A stretch of 64,000 bases of DNA, from assembly GCF_032670585.1 (NCBI RefSeq), contig NZ_JAVQHL010000002.1:496001-560000 (forward strand), in the 5' to 3' direction. The translations under genes and the position numbers were made by a program. Shown in pieces: positions 16,628 through 25,561 of this stretch. This DNA is from Ostreiculturibacter nitratireducens (GTDB lineage: Bacteria; Pseudomonadota; Alphaproteobacteria; Rhodobacterales; Rhodobacteraceae). Numbering within the stretch: the stretch's first letter is position 1; each line of letters begins with the position of its first letter. The notes below the pieces were generated by a model. The model was not told the DNA's origin. It was given only the letters and a program-made list of their open reading frames with translations, and did not search any database.

Positions 16628-17085
16628 TGGCGCTCTACGTCGACGCCGATGCCTGCCCCGTCAAGGACGAGGCGACCCGAGTCGCCGAACGGCTCGGCGT
16701 CCGGACCTTCCTCGTGTGCAACGGGGGGCTCCGCCCCTCGTCGCATCCGCTGGTCGAAACCGTCTTCGTCCCCGAAGGACCGGACATCGCCGACAAATGG
16801 ATCGCCGAGCGCGCGGGGCCGGGCGACGTGGTCGTGACGGGGGACATCCCGCTCGCCGCGAAATGCGTGGCTGCGGGTGCCCGCGTGCTGAAGCACAACG
16901 GCGAGGCGTTGACGCCCGCCAACATCGGCATGGCGCTCGCGACGCGCGACCTGATGGCCGACCTCCGGTCCGCCGATCCCTTCCGGCCGGGCGGCGGCAA
17001 GGGCTTCGGCAAGGCCGACCGTTCCCGCTTCCTCGACGCGCTCGACCGGATGCTCCGCGCCGCCGCGCGGGACGCGGCATCCTGA
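16627..17085 (+). CDS. YaiI/YqxD family protein (DUF188)
   Basis: 152-residue small PIN-like fold protein with the family start ALYVDADACPVK and the later GDVVVTGDIPLA and KHNGEALTPANIG motifs. The acidic residues suggest a nuclease-like site, but no activity is established for the family. One-base overlap with the fghA stop indicates translational coupling; this pairing is positional and gives no clear role. Confidence 0.92.
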   Translation: MALYVDADACPVKDEATRVAERLGVRTFLVCNGGLRPSSHPLVETVFVPEGPDIADKWIAERAGPGDVVVTGDIPLAAKCVAAGARVLKHNGEALTPANIGMALATRDLMADLRSADPFRPGGGKGFGKADRSRFLDALDRMLRAAARDAAS

Positions 17086-17167
17086 CGGCGGCTTCGCTAT
17101 TGCACTCCCCGGCCGCGCGGGGCTCTATGCGGTCTCGGCGGCAAGGCACGGAATCCGGAGGAGCGGC

Positions 17168-17791
17168 GTGAAGCCAGAGGCGGTGATCTTCGACATCGGG
17201 AACGTCCTGATCGAGTGGAACCCTGAGCGGTTCTACGACACCGTCATGGACCCGGCCGAACGCCGCCGGATGTTCTCCGAGATCGATCTTCACAAGATGA
17301 ACGACGCGATCGACAAGGGCGCCCCGTTCCGCGAAACGGTCTATGAAACGGCCGAACTCTACCCCGAGTGGCGGGACATGATCCGGCTCTGGCATGACCG
17401 CTGGATCGACATGGCCTCCCCGGCCATTCCCGGATCGGTGGCTCTCCTGCGCGCGCTCAGGTCCCGCAGGGTCCCGGTGTTCGCGCTGACGAATTTCGGA
17501 ATCGGCAGCTTCGCCTTCGCCGAGACCCAATACGACTTCCTGAAGGAATTCGACCGCCGCTACGTTTCGGGGCACATGGGCGTCATCAAGCCCGATCCCC
17601 GGATTTTCGACATGGTGCAGGAGGATTGCGGCCTTCCGCCCGGAAGCCTTCTGTTCACGGACGACCGCCACGACAACATCGCCGAGGCCGAAAGGCACGG
17701 CTGGCAGACACATCTGTTCGAGGGACCGGAGGGCTGGGCCGAAAGACTCGTCTCCGCTGGTCTTCTGAGCCGCGAGGAGGCAAGGCCATGA
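17168..17791 (+). CDS. HAD-superfamily hydrolase, haloacid dehalogenase type
   Basis: 207 residues. HAD motif I is FDIGNVLIEW with only one Asp of the usual DxD (the second is Gly-Asn-Val), motif II is ALTNFG, motif III KPDPRIF and motif IV FTDDRHDN. Asn in place of the second motif I Asp is typical of YihX-like phosphatases and epoxide-hydrolase-like HADs. GTG 17168 follows GGAGGAGC. The stop overlaps the next start as ATGA, tying it to the ornithine cyclodeaminase-like gene. Confidence 0.88.
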   Translation: MKPEAVIFDIGNVLIEWNPERFYDTVMDPAERRRMFSEIDLHKMNDAIDKGAPFRETVYETAELYPEWRDMIRLWHDRWIDMASPAIPGSVALLRALRSRRVPVFALTNFGIGSFAFAETQYDFLKEFDRRYVSGHMGVIKPDPRIFDMVQEDCGLPPGSLLFTDDRHDNIAEAERHGWQTHLFEGPEGWAERLVSAGLLSREEARP

Positions 17792-18699
17792 CCGTCAACA
17801 TCATCGGCAAGGAGGCCGAGGCAAAGCTCGACTGGATCGCGCTGACCGAGGCTCTGGAGGCGGGGCACCTTCTGCCGAAGGCCGAGGTGGGCGATACCTT
17901 CCTCTACCGGGGCAAGGACACGCTCCTGACCCGCTCCGCCTGGATCGATGGAATGGGGCTCGCGGTGAAGGCCGCGACGATCTTCCCGGGCAATGGCGCG
18001 TTCGGCGTGCCGAACCTGAACGGCGCGGTGAATCTGTATTCGGACCGCGATGGTACGCTCGAGGCGCTCATCGACTTCCACCTCGTCACGAAGTGGAAGA
18101 CGGCGGGCGATTCCCTCCTCGCCGCGCGGCGGCTTGCCCGGCCGGATGCGCGCCGCATCCTGATCGTCGGAGCCGGCACCGTGGCGCATTCGATGGTCGA
18201 GGCCTATTCCGCCGCCTTCCCCGGCGCCGAATTCACCATCTGGAACCGGACCGAGGCGGCGGCCCGCGCCTTCGCCGAGGAAACCGGCGCCAGTGCCGCG
18301 ACCGACCTCGAGACGGCCGTCCGGTCAGCCCAGATCATCGCCACCACCACCATGACGACCGAACCCTTGATCCGGGGCGAGTGGCTTTCGCCCGGCACGC
18401 ACCTTGACCTCATCGGCGCCTACCGCCCCGACATGCGCGAGGTCGATTCCGAATGCTTCGCCCGCGCCCGGGTCTTCGTCGACGCCCGCGCGACGACGCT
18501 CGACCATATCGGCGAACTGATGGCCCCACTCGCCGACGGCACGATCACCCGAGAAGACGTCGTGGCCGACTTCTACGACATCGCCTCCGGCCGCTTCTCA
18601 CGCGGTTCCGAGGAGGAGATCACGCTCTGCAAGAATGGCGGGGGCGCGCATCTCGACCTGATGACCGCGCGCTACATCTTGGCCGCGACGACCGCCTAG
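17788..18699 (+). CDS. Ornithine cyclodeaminase / mu-crystallin family protein
   Basis: 303 residues with the OCD dimer domain (FLYRGKDTLLTRSAW near 45, VKAATIFPGN near 68) and a Rossmann NAD(P) site (LIVGAGTVAHSMVEAY near 132). Members are ornithine cyclodeaminase, alanine dehydrogenase or delta1-pyrroline/piperideine-2-carboxylate reductase. Given the proline-racemase-superfamily enzyme at 56.5 kb, a pyrroline-2-carboxylate reductase role is one possibility, but they are 38 kb apart. It is coupled to the HAD gene by ATGA; its TAG lies in a CTAG shared with the convergent MFS gene. Confidence 0.85.
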   Translation: MTVNIIGKEAEAKLDWIALTEALEAGHLLPKAEVGDTFLYRGKDTLLTRSAWIDGMGLAVKAATIFPGNGAFGVPNLNGAVNLYSDRDGTLEALIDFHLVTKWKTAGDSLLAARRLARPDARRILIVGAGTVAHSMVEAYSAAFPGAEFTIWNRTEAAARAFAEETGASAATDLETAVRSAQIIATTTMTTEPLIRGEWLSPGTHLDLIGAYRPDMREVDSECFARARVFVDARATTLDHIGELMAPLADGTITREDVVADFYDIASGRFSRGSEEEITLCKNGGGAHLDLMTARYILAATTA

Positions 18700-19934
18700 G
18701 CCGGCAGGAAGTCCGTCCGGCGCTCCCTGATGGGCAGGTGCACCAGCGCCGAGAAGGCGCCGACGGCCACGCCGATCCACCAGACGAGCGTGTAGTTGCC
18801 GTAGATGTCGTACATCCGACCGCCGAGCCACACGCCGAGGAACCCGCCGAGCTGGTGGGAGAAGAACACGATCCCGTAAAGCGTGCCCATGTAGCGCAGC
18901 CCGTAGATATGGGCGACGAGGCCGGAGGTCAGCGGCACCGTCGCCAGCCACAGCGCGCCCATCGCCAGCGAGAAGACGATGACCGAGGCGGGCGTGATCG
19001 GCAGGATGATGAACATGGCGGCGACCACCGTCCGCGCCGCGTAGATCCCTGCGAGCAGGTATTTCTTCGTGTAGCGCTTCCCAAGCCATCCCGCGGTCAG
19101 CGTGCCGCCGATGTTGGCGACCCCGATCAGCGAGATCGCCAGCGCCCCAAGCGTCGAGGTGGAGGAGATCCCGAGCCCGCTCAGCAGGCTCCCGGGCGCG
19201 ATCGGGCCGCAAAGCTCCGTCACGAAGGCCGGGAAATGCGCCGTGATGAAGGCAAGCTGGTAGCCGCAGGAAAAGAAGCCGAGGAAGATCAGCGTGAACG
19301 ATGGGTCCCTGGACGCGCGCGTCAGGACCTCGCCCAGGGATTCTTCCAGCTCTGCCCGGCTCGCCCTCTCCGGCGCCTTCAGCAACGGCAGCGCGAGAAG
19401 CGACGCGCCGATGATCCCTGCGAACACGAAGAAGACGCCCTGCCATTGCATGTGCGTCAGCAGCCATTCCGCGAAAGGCGCGCCCACGATCTGCCCGGCC
19501 GACCCGGCCGCCGTGGCGACGCCGAGCGCCATGGATCGGTTCTCGTCCGAGGCCGCGCGGCCGACGACGGCCAGAACGACGCCGAAGCCCATCCCCGCGA
19601 TCCCGAAGCCCACCGCAACCTCGAGCGCCTGGTGAGCGATCGGCGTGGTGGACATCGCGCTGAGGATCAGGCCCGTGGCGTAGAAGACGGCTCCCGCGAC
19701 GATCGCGCGCCGGTCCCCGAAGCGCTCCGCGACTGCGCCGAACAACGGCTGCCCGATGCCCCAGGCGAGGTTCTGGATCGCGATGGCCAGCGAGAATTCG
19801 GCGCGCGGCCAGCCGAATTCCTCCGCGATCGGGATCTGGAACACGCCGAAACTCGCCCGGATTGCGAAGCCCACGAGGATGATGATGCAGCCCCCGATCA
19901 GCACCGGGGTCACGAGAGGCGCGCGCGTGTCCAT
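18696..19934 (-). CDS. MFS transporter
   Basis: 412 residues with twelve hydrophobic segments and the loop motif GAVAERFGDRRAI between helices 2 and 3. The pattern FGVFQIPIAEEFGW early on is that of the oxalate/formate and monocarboxylate-type MFS branch. ATG 19934 starts immediately before the first helix; the frame extends further upstream without membrane character. Substrate is unknown. It is convergent with the cyclodeaminase-like gene and divergent from zapE. Confidence 0.85.
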   Translation of the reverse strand: MDTRAPLVTPVLIGGCIIILVGFAIRASFGVFQIPIAEEFGWPRAEFSLAIAIQNLAWGIGQPLFGAVAERFGDRRAIVAGAVFYATGLILSAMSTTPIAHQALEVAVGFGIAGMGFGVVLAVVGRAASDENRSMALGVATAAGSAGQIVGAPFAEWLLTHMQWQGVFFVFAGIIGASLLALPLLKAPERASRAELEESLGEVLTRASRDPSFTLIFLGFFSCGYQLAFITAHFPAFVTELCGPIAPGSLLSGLGISSTSTLGALAISLIGVANIGGTLTAGWLGKRYTKKYLLAGIYAARTVVAAMFIILPITPASVIVFSLAMGALWLATVPLTSGLVAHIYGLRYMGTLYGIVFFSHQLGGFLGVWLGGRMYDIYGNYTLVWWIGVAVGAFSALVHLPIRERRTDFLPA

Positions 19935-20060
19935 GTCCGCTCCGTTTTCGACCGGCGCATGGATCACCAGCGTTGCGGTAACGTCAATGGGAATCAGTCG
20001 CTTGGCCCCGACCTGCCGAACCCGCTTCCCCTTTTCGCCGCCCCGCGCTATCCCGCCGTC

Positions 20061-21149
20061 ATGGCCCCGCCCGTGACGCTGACCGAGATCTACGACCGTA
20101 TGGTCCACGAAGGCGTGCTGAAGCCCGACCCGGCACAGCGCGCGGCGCTGCCGTCACTTGAGCGGATACGCGAGGCGCTGGAGGCCCCGGCCCCGAAGCG
20201 CGGGCTTCTTGGCGGTCTCTTCGCGAAGCCGCCGGCGCCGATCACCGGGCTCTACCTCTGGGGCGGGGTCGGGCGCGGGAAGTCCATGCTGATGGACCTG
20301 TTCATGGAACAGACGCAGATCCGGGCGAAGCGGCGCGTCCATTTCCACGCCTTCATGCAGGACGTGCAGAACCGCTTGCACGAGGTCCGGAAGACCGGCG
20401 TGGACGACGCGATCCGTCCCGTTGCAGAGGCGGTGTCCGAAGACCTGCGCCTTCTCTGCTTCGACGAGATGCAGATCACCGACATCGCCGATGCGATGAT
20501 CGTCGGCCGCCTGTTCCAGGGGCTCTTCGAACACGGCGTGACCATCGTCACGACGTCGAACCGCCCACCCGACGACCTCTACAAGGATGGCCTGAACCGT
20601 CCGCTCTTCCTGCCCTTCATCGCGCTCCTGAAGGAGCGGATGGAGGTCATGGAACTCGAAAGCGCCACCGACTACCGCCAGCACCGGCTCGCCGGTGCGC
20701 AGGTCTATTTCACCCCTGCCGGGGCGGAGGCGCGCGGGGCGATCGAACGGCTGTGGGACGAACTCACGGGTGGCGGCGGGGCGGGCCCGCTAACCCTGAC
20801 CGTCAAGGGACGCGAAGTGACGTTGCCCGACGCGCGTTCGGGCGTTGCGCGGGCCTCGTTCTGGGATCTCTGCGGCCGCCCGCTCGGCCCGGCGGACTAC
20901 CTAGCGGTGGCGGGGGCCGTCCGGGTGCTGATCCTCGAGGAAATCCCGCTTCTTTCGGCCGCCAACTACAACGAGGCCAAGCGCTTCGTCACCCTGATCG
21001 ACACGCTCTACGAGGCGAAGGTGCGGCTGATCTGTTCGGCTGCCGACGTTCCTGAACGGCTCTACATCGAGGGCGAGGGCACGTTCGAGTTCGCGCGCAC
21101 GGCCAGCCGCCTTCGGGAGATGCAGGGGGCCGACTGGGGGGCGGAGTGA
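20061..21149 (+). CDS. zapE: AFG1/ZapE-family ATPase
   Basis: 362-residue AAA-like P-loop protein. Walker A is GGVGRGKSM (about residues 75-83), Walker B LLCFDEMQ (about 134-141), followed by TTSNRPP and the family motif LYKDGLNR. ZapE/AFG1 proteins assist division-ring control in E. coli and mitochondrial protein quality control in eukaryotes. ATG 20061 is used; the upstream extension of the frame is antisense to the MFS gene and not real. It is convergent with the luciferase-like gene, four bases away. Confidence 0.92.
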   Translation: MAPPVTLTEIYDRMVHEGVLKPDPAQRAALPSLERIREALEAPAPKRGLLGGLFAKPPAPITGLYLWGGVGRGKSMLMDLFMEQTQIRAKRRVHFHAFMQDVQNRLHEVRKTGVDDAIRPVAEAVSEDLRLLCFDEMQITDIADAMIVGRLFQGLFEHGVTIVTTSNRPPDDLYKDGLNRPLFLPFIALLKERMEVMELESATDYRQHRLAGAQVYFTPAGAEARGAIERLWDELTGGGGAGPLTLTVKGREVTLPDARSGVARASFWDLCGRPLGPADYLAVAGAVRVLILEEIPLLSAANYNEAKRFVTLIDTLYEAKVRLICSAADVPERLYIEGEGTFEFARTASRLREMQGADWGAE

Positions 21150-21153
21150 CCGC

Positions 21154-22185
21154 TCAGGCCAGAAGCTCCCGCACGCGGGGGATTACCGTTTCGCCATAGA
21201 GCCGGATCGACCGCATCAGCGGTTCGTGCCCAAGAGGGCCTAGGCTGTATTTCATCTGGAACCGAGCAAGGCCGAGCGTCCGGATCGTCCCGGCCATCTT
21301 TTGCGCCACCGTCTCCGGCGAGCCGACGTAGAGCGATCCGCCCTCGACTTCGCCCAGGAACGCCTCGCGCGTAACCGGGGGCCAGCCGCGTTCGCGCCCG
21401 ATCCGGTCGTGCAGTGCCTTGTAGGCGGGCCAGGCCTCCTCCCGCGCCTGTTCGTCGGTCTCGGCGACGTGACCGGGGGAATGGACGCCAAGGCCCTTGG
21501 ACGTCCCGCCGATCTGCTGGTAGGCGCGGTGGTAGAGATCGACGAAGGGGCGGAATCGGCGGGGATTGCCGCCGATGATCGCGAGCATCATCGGCAGGTC
21601 GTGCCGGACGGCGCGGACCACGGATTCCGGGCTGCCGCCGACGCCGATCCAGGCGCGCAAGCCAGAGGGCGGGAGCGGCGGATAGACGCGCTGCTTGCGC
21701 AGGGGGGCGCGGGTCGTGCCGGACCACGTCACCTCGCGCTCGCGCATCAGTCTGACGAAGAGGTCGAGCTTTTCCTCGAACAGCGTCTCGTAGTCTGACA
21801 ACTCATAGCCGAAAAGCGGGAAGCTTTCAGTGAAGGAGCCGCGGCCGAGGATCACCTCCGCCCGGCCCGAGGAAAGCGCGTTCAAGGTGGAGAATCGTTG
21901 GAACACGCGCACCGGATCGTCGCTCGACAGGACAGTGACGGCGGTGCCGAGCCGGATGCGCGAGGTGCGGGACGCGATCGCGGCCAGCATGATCTCGGGC
22001 GCCGAGATGGCGAAGTCGTCGCGGTGGTGCTCGCCGAGGCCGATGAAGTCGATCCCCATCTCGTCGGCCAGAACCGCCTCTTCGATCACGTCGCGGATCA
22101 CCTGGTCCTGAGGCAGGGGCGTTCCGTCCGGTCCTTTCGGAACGTCGCCGAAAGTGTCGAGGCCGAATTCGAGGCTGTCGCTCAT
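21154..22185 (-). CDS. LLM-class flavin-dependent oxidoreductase
   Basis: 343-residue bacterial-luciferase-like monooxygenase (TIM barrel). Typical segments are FIGLGEHHRDDFAISAP near residue 47, RIRLGTAVTVLSSDDPVRV near 75 and ILGRGSFTESFPLFGY near 111. It would use reduced FMN or F420; the substrate is not predictable. ATG 22185 is set where similarity begins. It lies 86 bases downstream of folC on the same strand. Confidence 0.88.
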   Translation of the reverse strand: MSDSLEFGLDTFGDVPKGPDGTPLPQDQVIRDVIEEAVLADEMGIDFIGLGEHHRDDFAISAPEIMLAAIASRTSRIRLGTAVTVLSSDDPVRVFQRFSTLNALSSGRAEVILGRGSFTESFPLFGYELSDYETLFEEKLDLFVRLMREREVTWSGTTRAPLRKQRVYPPLPPSGLRAWIGVGGSPESVVRAVRHDLPMMLAIIGGNPRRFRPFVDLYHRAYQQIGGTSKGLGVHSPGHVAETDEQAREEAWPAYKALHDRIGRERGWPPVTREAFLGEVEGGSLYVGSPETVAQKMAGTIRTLGLARFQMKYSLGPLGHEPLMRSIRLYGETVIPRVRELLA

Positions 22186-22271
22186 GTCTGTCTCCGCGCG
22201 GTTCCACGGAGTCTTATCGCGGTGGCCGGCGCAAGGCGATGGGCCCGAACGCGCAGGCCATGTGCGTAATC

Positions 22272-23546
22272 TCAGCCGTTCTCGCGCAGGACGCCGCCCG
22301 CGAGGTAGAGCGAGCCGCAGATCAGGATGCGCCCGCCTGGGTCGCGCGCGGCGAGCATCCGCACCGCGTCGAGCACGCTGTCGGAGGTTCCGGCCTCGAT
22401 CCCGGTCTTCGCGGCATGGGCCTGCGTGTCCTCGGCGGACAGCGTGTTCGGCTCTCCGGGAATCGAGACGGCGGTCAGGCTGTCGGCCACGGCGGCGAGG
22501 GGGCGCAGATAGCCCCCGATGTCCTTGGTGTTGAGCATGCCGACGACGAGATGCGTCGGTCGCTTCGGCATCCGCGCGAGCGTCGCCGCGACGGCCTCGC
22601 CCCCGGCCGGGTTGTGCCCGCCGTCCAGCCAGAGTTCCGCGGAGCCCGCAGCTTCGACGAGCGGCCCGTGGCTGAGGCGCTGCATGCGGGCGGGCCAGTA
22701 CGCGCGCGTCACCGCCGCCTCGCAGGCTTCCTCCCCGGCGCCGAGGTGGCGGAGTGCGGCGAGTGCGGCGCCCGCGTTGTCTATCTGGTGCGGACCGGGC
22801 AGGTTCGGCAGCGGCAGGTCCAGAAGCCCGTTCTCGTCCTGGAAGATCAGGCGCCCGCGTTCCTCCCAGGCGTTCCAGTGCTGGCCGTGGACGAGAAGTG
22901 GCGCACCAAGGCGGGCGGCCTTCTCCTCGATGGCCCCGAGGCCGTCCGGTGCCTGGGGGCCGACGACGCAGGGCACGCCGCGCTTGATGATCCCGGCCTT
23001 CTCGCCCGCGATCTCGGGAAGCGTTTCGCCCAGGTATTGCTGGTGGTCCAGCGACACCGGCGTGATGATGGTCAGGCGCGGCTTCTCTACGACGTTCGTC
23101 GCGTCGAGCCGCCCGCCGAGGCCGACCTCCAGCAGGGTCCAGTCCGCCGGGGTCCGGGCGAAGGCCAGAAGCGCCGCGCAGGTCGTGATCTCGAAATAGG
23201 TGATCGGAATGCCGCCGTTCGCGGTCTCGCATTCGGCGAGGACCTCGGAGAGGTAGGGTTCCGAGATGAGCTCCCCGGCCAGACGGATGCGCTCGTGGAA
23301 CCGCGCGAGATGGGGCGAGGTATAGGCGTGGACGCGCCCGCCCTCGGCCTCGAGACCGGCGCGGATCATGGCCTGGGTGGAGCCCTTGCCGTTCGTCCCG
23401 GCGATGTGGATCACGGGCGGCAGGTTGCGTTCGGGATGGCCCAGAGCCTCCAGAAGCCGCCAGACGCGGTCCAGCGTGAGGTCGATGATCTTGGGGTGAA
23501 GCGACATCATCCGGGTGAGGATGACGTCCGATCCTGGGGTGGTCAC
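22272..23546 (-). CDS. folC: Bifunctional dihydrofolate / folylpolyglutamate synthase
   Basis: 424-residue Mur-ligase-like ATPase that adds glutamate to dihydropteroate and folates. The P-loop IAGTNGKGST is near residue 46, followed by TSPHLARFHERI and the central VGLGGRLDATN; DGGHNP marks the C-terminal domain. Its ATG overlaps the accD stop by four bases (ATGA), so the two are translationally coupled. This accD-folC order is widespread in proteobacteria. Confidence 0.96.
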   Translation of the reverse strand: MTTPGSDVILTRMMSLHPKIIDLTLDRVWRLLEALGHPERNLPPVIHIAGTNGKGSTQAMIRAGLEAEGGRVHAYTSPHLARFHERIRLAGELISEPYLSEVLAECETANGGIPITYFEITTCAALLAFARTPADWTLLEVGLGGRLDATNVVEKPRLTIITPVSLDHQQYLGETLPEIAGEKAGIIKRGVPCVVGPQAPDGLGAIEEKAARLGAPLLVHGQHWNAWEERGRLIFQDENGLLDLPLPNLPGPHQIDNAGAALAALRHLGAGEEACEAAVTRAYWPARMQRLSHGPLVEAAGSAELWLDGGHNPAGGEAVAATLARMPKRPTHLVVGMLNTKDIGGYLRPLAAVADSLTAVSIPGEPNTLSAEDTQAHAAKTGIEAGTSDSVLDAVRMLAARDPGGRILICGSLYLAGGVLRENG

Positions 23547-24475
23547 TTCTTGGCGGCCTCAGTCGCGGCCTGCTCGGCCGGTGCGGGTTCGGGCTTGGGG
23601 GCGGGCAGGTCGCCGGCCACGGCCGGGGTCTTGCCCATGAGCAACCGGGTGATCGTGATGAGTTCCTCCCGCAGCTTCTTGCGGTGGGTCACACGGTCCA
23701 GCATACCGTGATCCAGAAGGTATTCGGCGCGCTGGAAGCCCTCGGGCAGCTTCTCGCGAATCGTCTGCTCGATGACGCGGGGGCCGGCGAAGCAGATCAG
23801 GGCATTCGGTTCCGCGATCTGCACGTCGCCCAGCATCGCGTAGCTCGCCGTAACGCCACCGGTCGTCGGGTGGGTCAGGACGACGATGTAGGGAAGCCCC
23901 GCCTCCTTCAGCATCTCGACCGCGACCGTGGTGCGCGGCATCTGCATCAGCGACAGGATCCCTTCCTGCATCCGGGCGCCGCCCGCGGCGGAAAAGAGGA
24001 CGAGCGGCCGCTTCAGCTTCACCGCGCGCTCGGCGGCGGCGATGATCGCGTTGCCGACGTACATGCCCATCGACCCGGCCATGAAAGCGAAGTCCTGCGC
24101 CGCGGCGACGATCGGGGTGCGCCCGATCTCACCTTCCGCGACAAGCATCGCCTCGCGCTCTCCGGTCGACTTCTGGGCCGCCTTCAGACGGTCCGGGTAA
24201 CGCTTCTGATCACGGAAATGCAGCGGGTCCGTGACGGGTTCGGGGACCTTGACCTCGCTGAACACGCCCCCGTCGAACAGCGCGTTGAAACGCTCCCTCG
24301 GGGTGATCGCCATGTGATGGTCGCAGGAGTTGCAGACATTCAGATTGTCCGCCAGTTCCCGGTGGAAAAGCATCTGCCCGCATTCGGGGCACTTCGTCCA
24401 GAGGTTCTCGGGCACCTCGCGGCGCGAGAACAGCGAGTTGATCTTTGGCCGGACGTAGTTGGTGATCCAGTTCAT
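23543..24475 (-). CDS. accD: Acetyl-CoA carboxylase carboxyltransferase subunit beta
   Basis: 310 residues. An N-terminal four-cysteine zinc finger (CPECGQMLFHREL then CNSCDHH, residues 29-51) is followed by the crotonase-like transferase domain with SAAGGARMQEGILSL and the oxyanion segment HPTTGGVTASYA. It transfers carboxyl from biotin to acetyl-CoA to form malonyl-CoA with AccA, which is not in the window. The Pro/Ala/Glu-rich C-terminal tail (about 25 residues) is common in this group. First gene of accD-folC. Confidence 0.97.
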   Translation of the reverse strand: MNWITNYVRPKINSLFSRREVPENLWTKCPECGQMLFHRELADNLNVCNSCDHHMAITPRERFNALFDGGVFSEVKVPEPVTDPLHFRDQKRYPDRLKAAQKSTGEREAMLVAEGEIGRTPIVAAAQDFAFMAGSMGMYVGNAIIAAAERAVKLKRPLVLFSAAGGARMQEGILSLMQMPRTTVAVEMLKEAGLPYIVVLTHPTTGGVTASYAMLGDVQIAEPNALICFAGPRVIEQTIREKLPEGFQRAEYLLDHGMLDRVTHRKKLREELITITRLLMGKTPAVAGDLPAPKPEPAPAEQAATEAAKK

Positions 24476-24537
24476 CTGGGCGTGCCTTGGCGGATGCGTC
24501 AGGCGCCTGAGATAGCCCCGGTGGCCACGAATTGCAA

Positions 24538-25443
24538 TCAGACGCGAAGCATCACGCGCGCGAGAAGCCAGGCGGCGACCGTCCAGACGGCGTCGACGGC
24601 GAGGATCGGCAGGAGATGCGCGGGATCCTGGAGGTTCACGACGAGGTTCCAGAGCGCCAGCCCGTCAAGGTCGCCAAAGACACCGATCAGGAAGATGGAG
24701 GAGAAGTTGTTGGCAAAGTGGAACCCGATCGCGGCGCCGAGGTTCCCGGTCCGGGCGGTAAGATCCGACGCCAGGACGCCGAAAAGCGCCGACCAGAAGA
24801 CGATGAGCCACGCCATCGCGCCGAACGTGCCGGGCGCGAAATGCGCGAAGGCGAAGAGCGCCGATGGAACGCCCATCCATATCGCCGACGCGCGGAAGCG
24901 CGCCGCAAGTTGCTGTTGCAGGTAGCCGCGGAAGGCCATCTCTTCCGCCGCGACCTGGATCACGAGGCCCGGCAGGGCGAACGGCAGCCAGGAAAGCCAG
25001 ACACCGAAGCTCAGGTGCCGACCCGCTTGCTCCGACATCGCGGACAGCGGCAGGAGAAGGATGGCGAAAAGGCTCAGCCCCCCCGCGACCCGCACGAAGT
25101 CCCTCAGGGCGGCGTCGCGCGGGCCCAGAAGGGTTTCGAGCCCGCGCCCGTGCAGAAGCCGAAGCGGAATGGCCACCGCGAGAACGAGAAGGAGAAAGCT
25201 GTAGAGCAGAAGCAGCACGCCACGCGGCGTCCGGCCGCCCGAGAGGTCGTTGGCAAGGCTGAGCGCCGCCCAGGTGCCGAACAGCGTCTCGGCGATCCAG
25301 AGCATCGCCACGATCAGCATGAAGTAGAGAGCGGTCATCAGAGCGGCGCCAACGGCCGTCCGCCAGAGTTCCGAGCGTGGCCGCGCGGGGGCAGCGAACC
25401 CCGCGAGCGGGGCGTAGTCGGCGCGTCGCGCGGGCTCCGGCAT
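24538..25443 (-). CDS. CPBP-family intramembrane metalloprotease
   Basis: 301-residue membrane protein with seven or eight hydrophobic segments. The three CPBP motifs are present: AEEMAFRGYLQ (motif 1, EExxxR), FAFAHF (motif 2) and GFHFANN (motif 3), the metal and catalytic residues of the Abi/CAAX-protease family. Possible roles are membrane protein processing or self-immunity; nothing adjacent identifies a substrate. I chose ATG 25443 because the upstream extension has no homologous look. It is divergent from ilvD. Confidence 0.87.
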   Translation of the reverse strand: MPEPARRADYAPLAGFAAPARPRSELWRTAVGAALMTALYFMLIVAMLWIAETLFGTWAALSLANDLSGGRTPRGVLLLLYSFLLLVLAVAIPLRLLHGRGLETLLGPRDAALRDFVRVAGGLSLFAILLLPLSAMSEQAGRHLSFGVWLSWLPFALPGLVIQVAAEEMAFRGYLQQQLAARFRASAIWMGVPSALFAFAHFAPGTFGAMAWLIVFWSALFGVLASDLTARTGNLGAAIGFHFANNFSSIFLIGVFGDLDGLALWNLVVNLQDPAHLLPILAVDAVWTVAAWLLARVMLRV

Positions 25444-25561
25444 CGATTTCCTGTCCTCCAGCGATCGCGAGGCTAGCTGCAGCCCCCGGCGGCCGCAATC
25501 CTCCTTGCCCACCCGGGGCAGCTTCTCTATTCCGTTCCCCGAGTAAATCCGGGAGGACCCC

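Noticed and set aside
17168..18699. Proline or hydroxyproline catabolic operon
   Set aside because: The OCD-like gene is paired with a HAD gene and lies 38 kb from the racemase-family gene, so the link is speculative.
18453..20060. Open extension upstream of zapE through the MFS gene
   Set aside because: It is antisense to a clear twelve-helix transporter and has no zapE similarity before ATG 20061.
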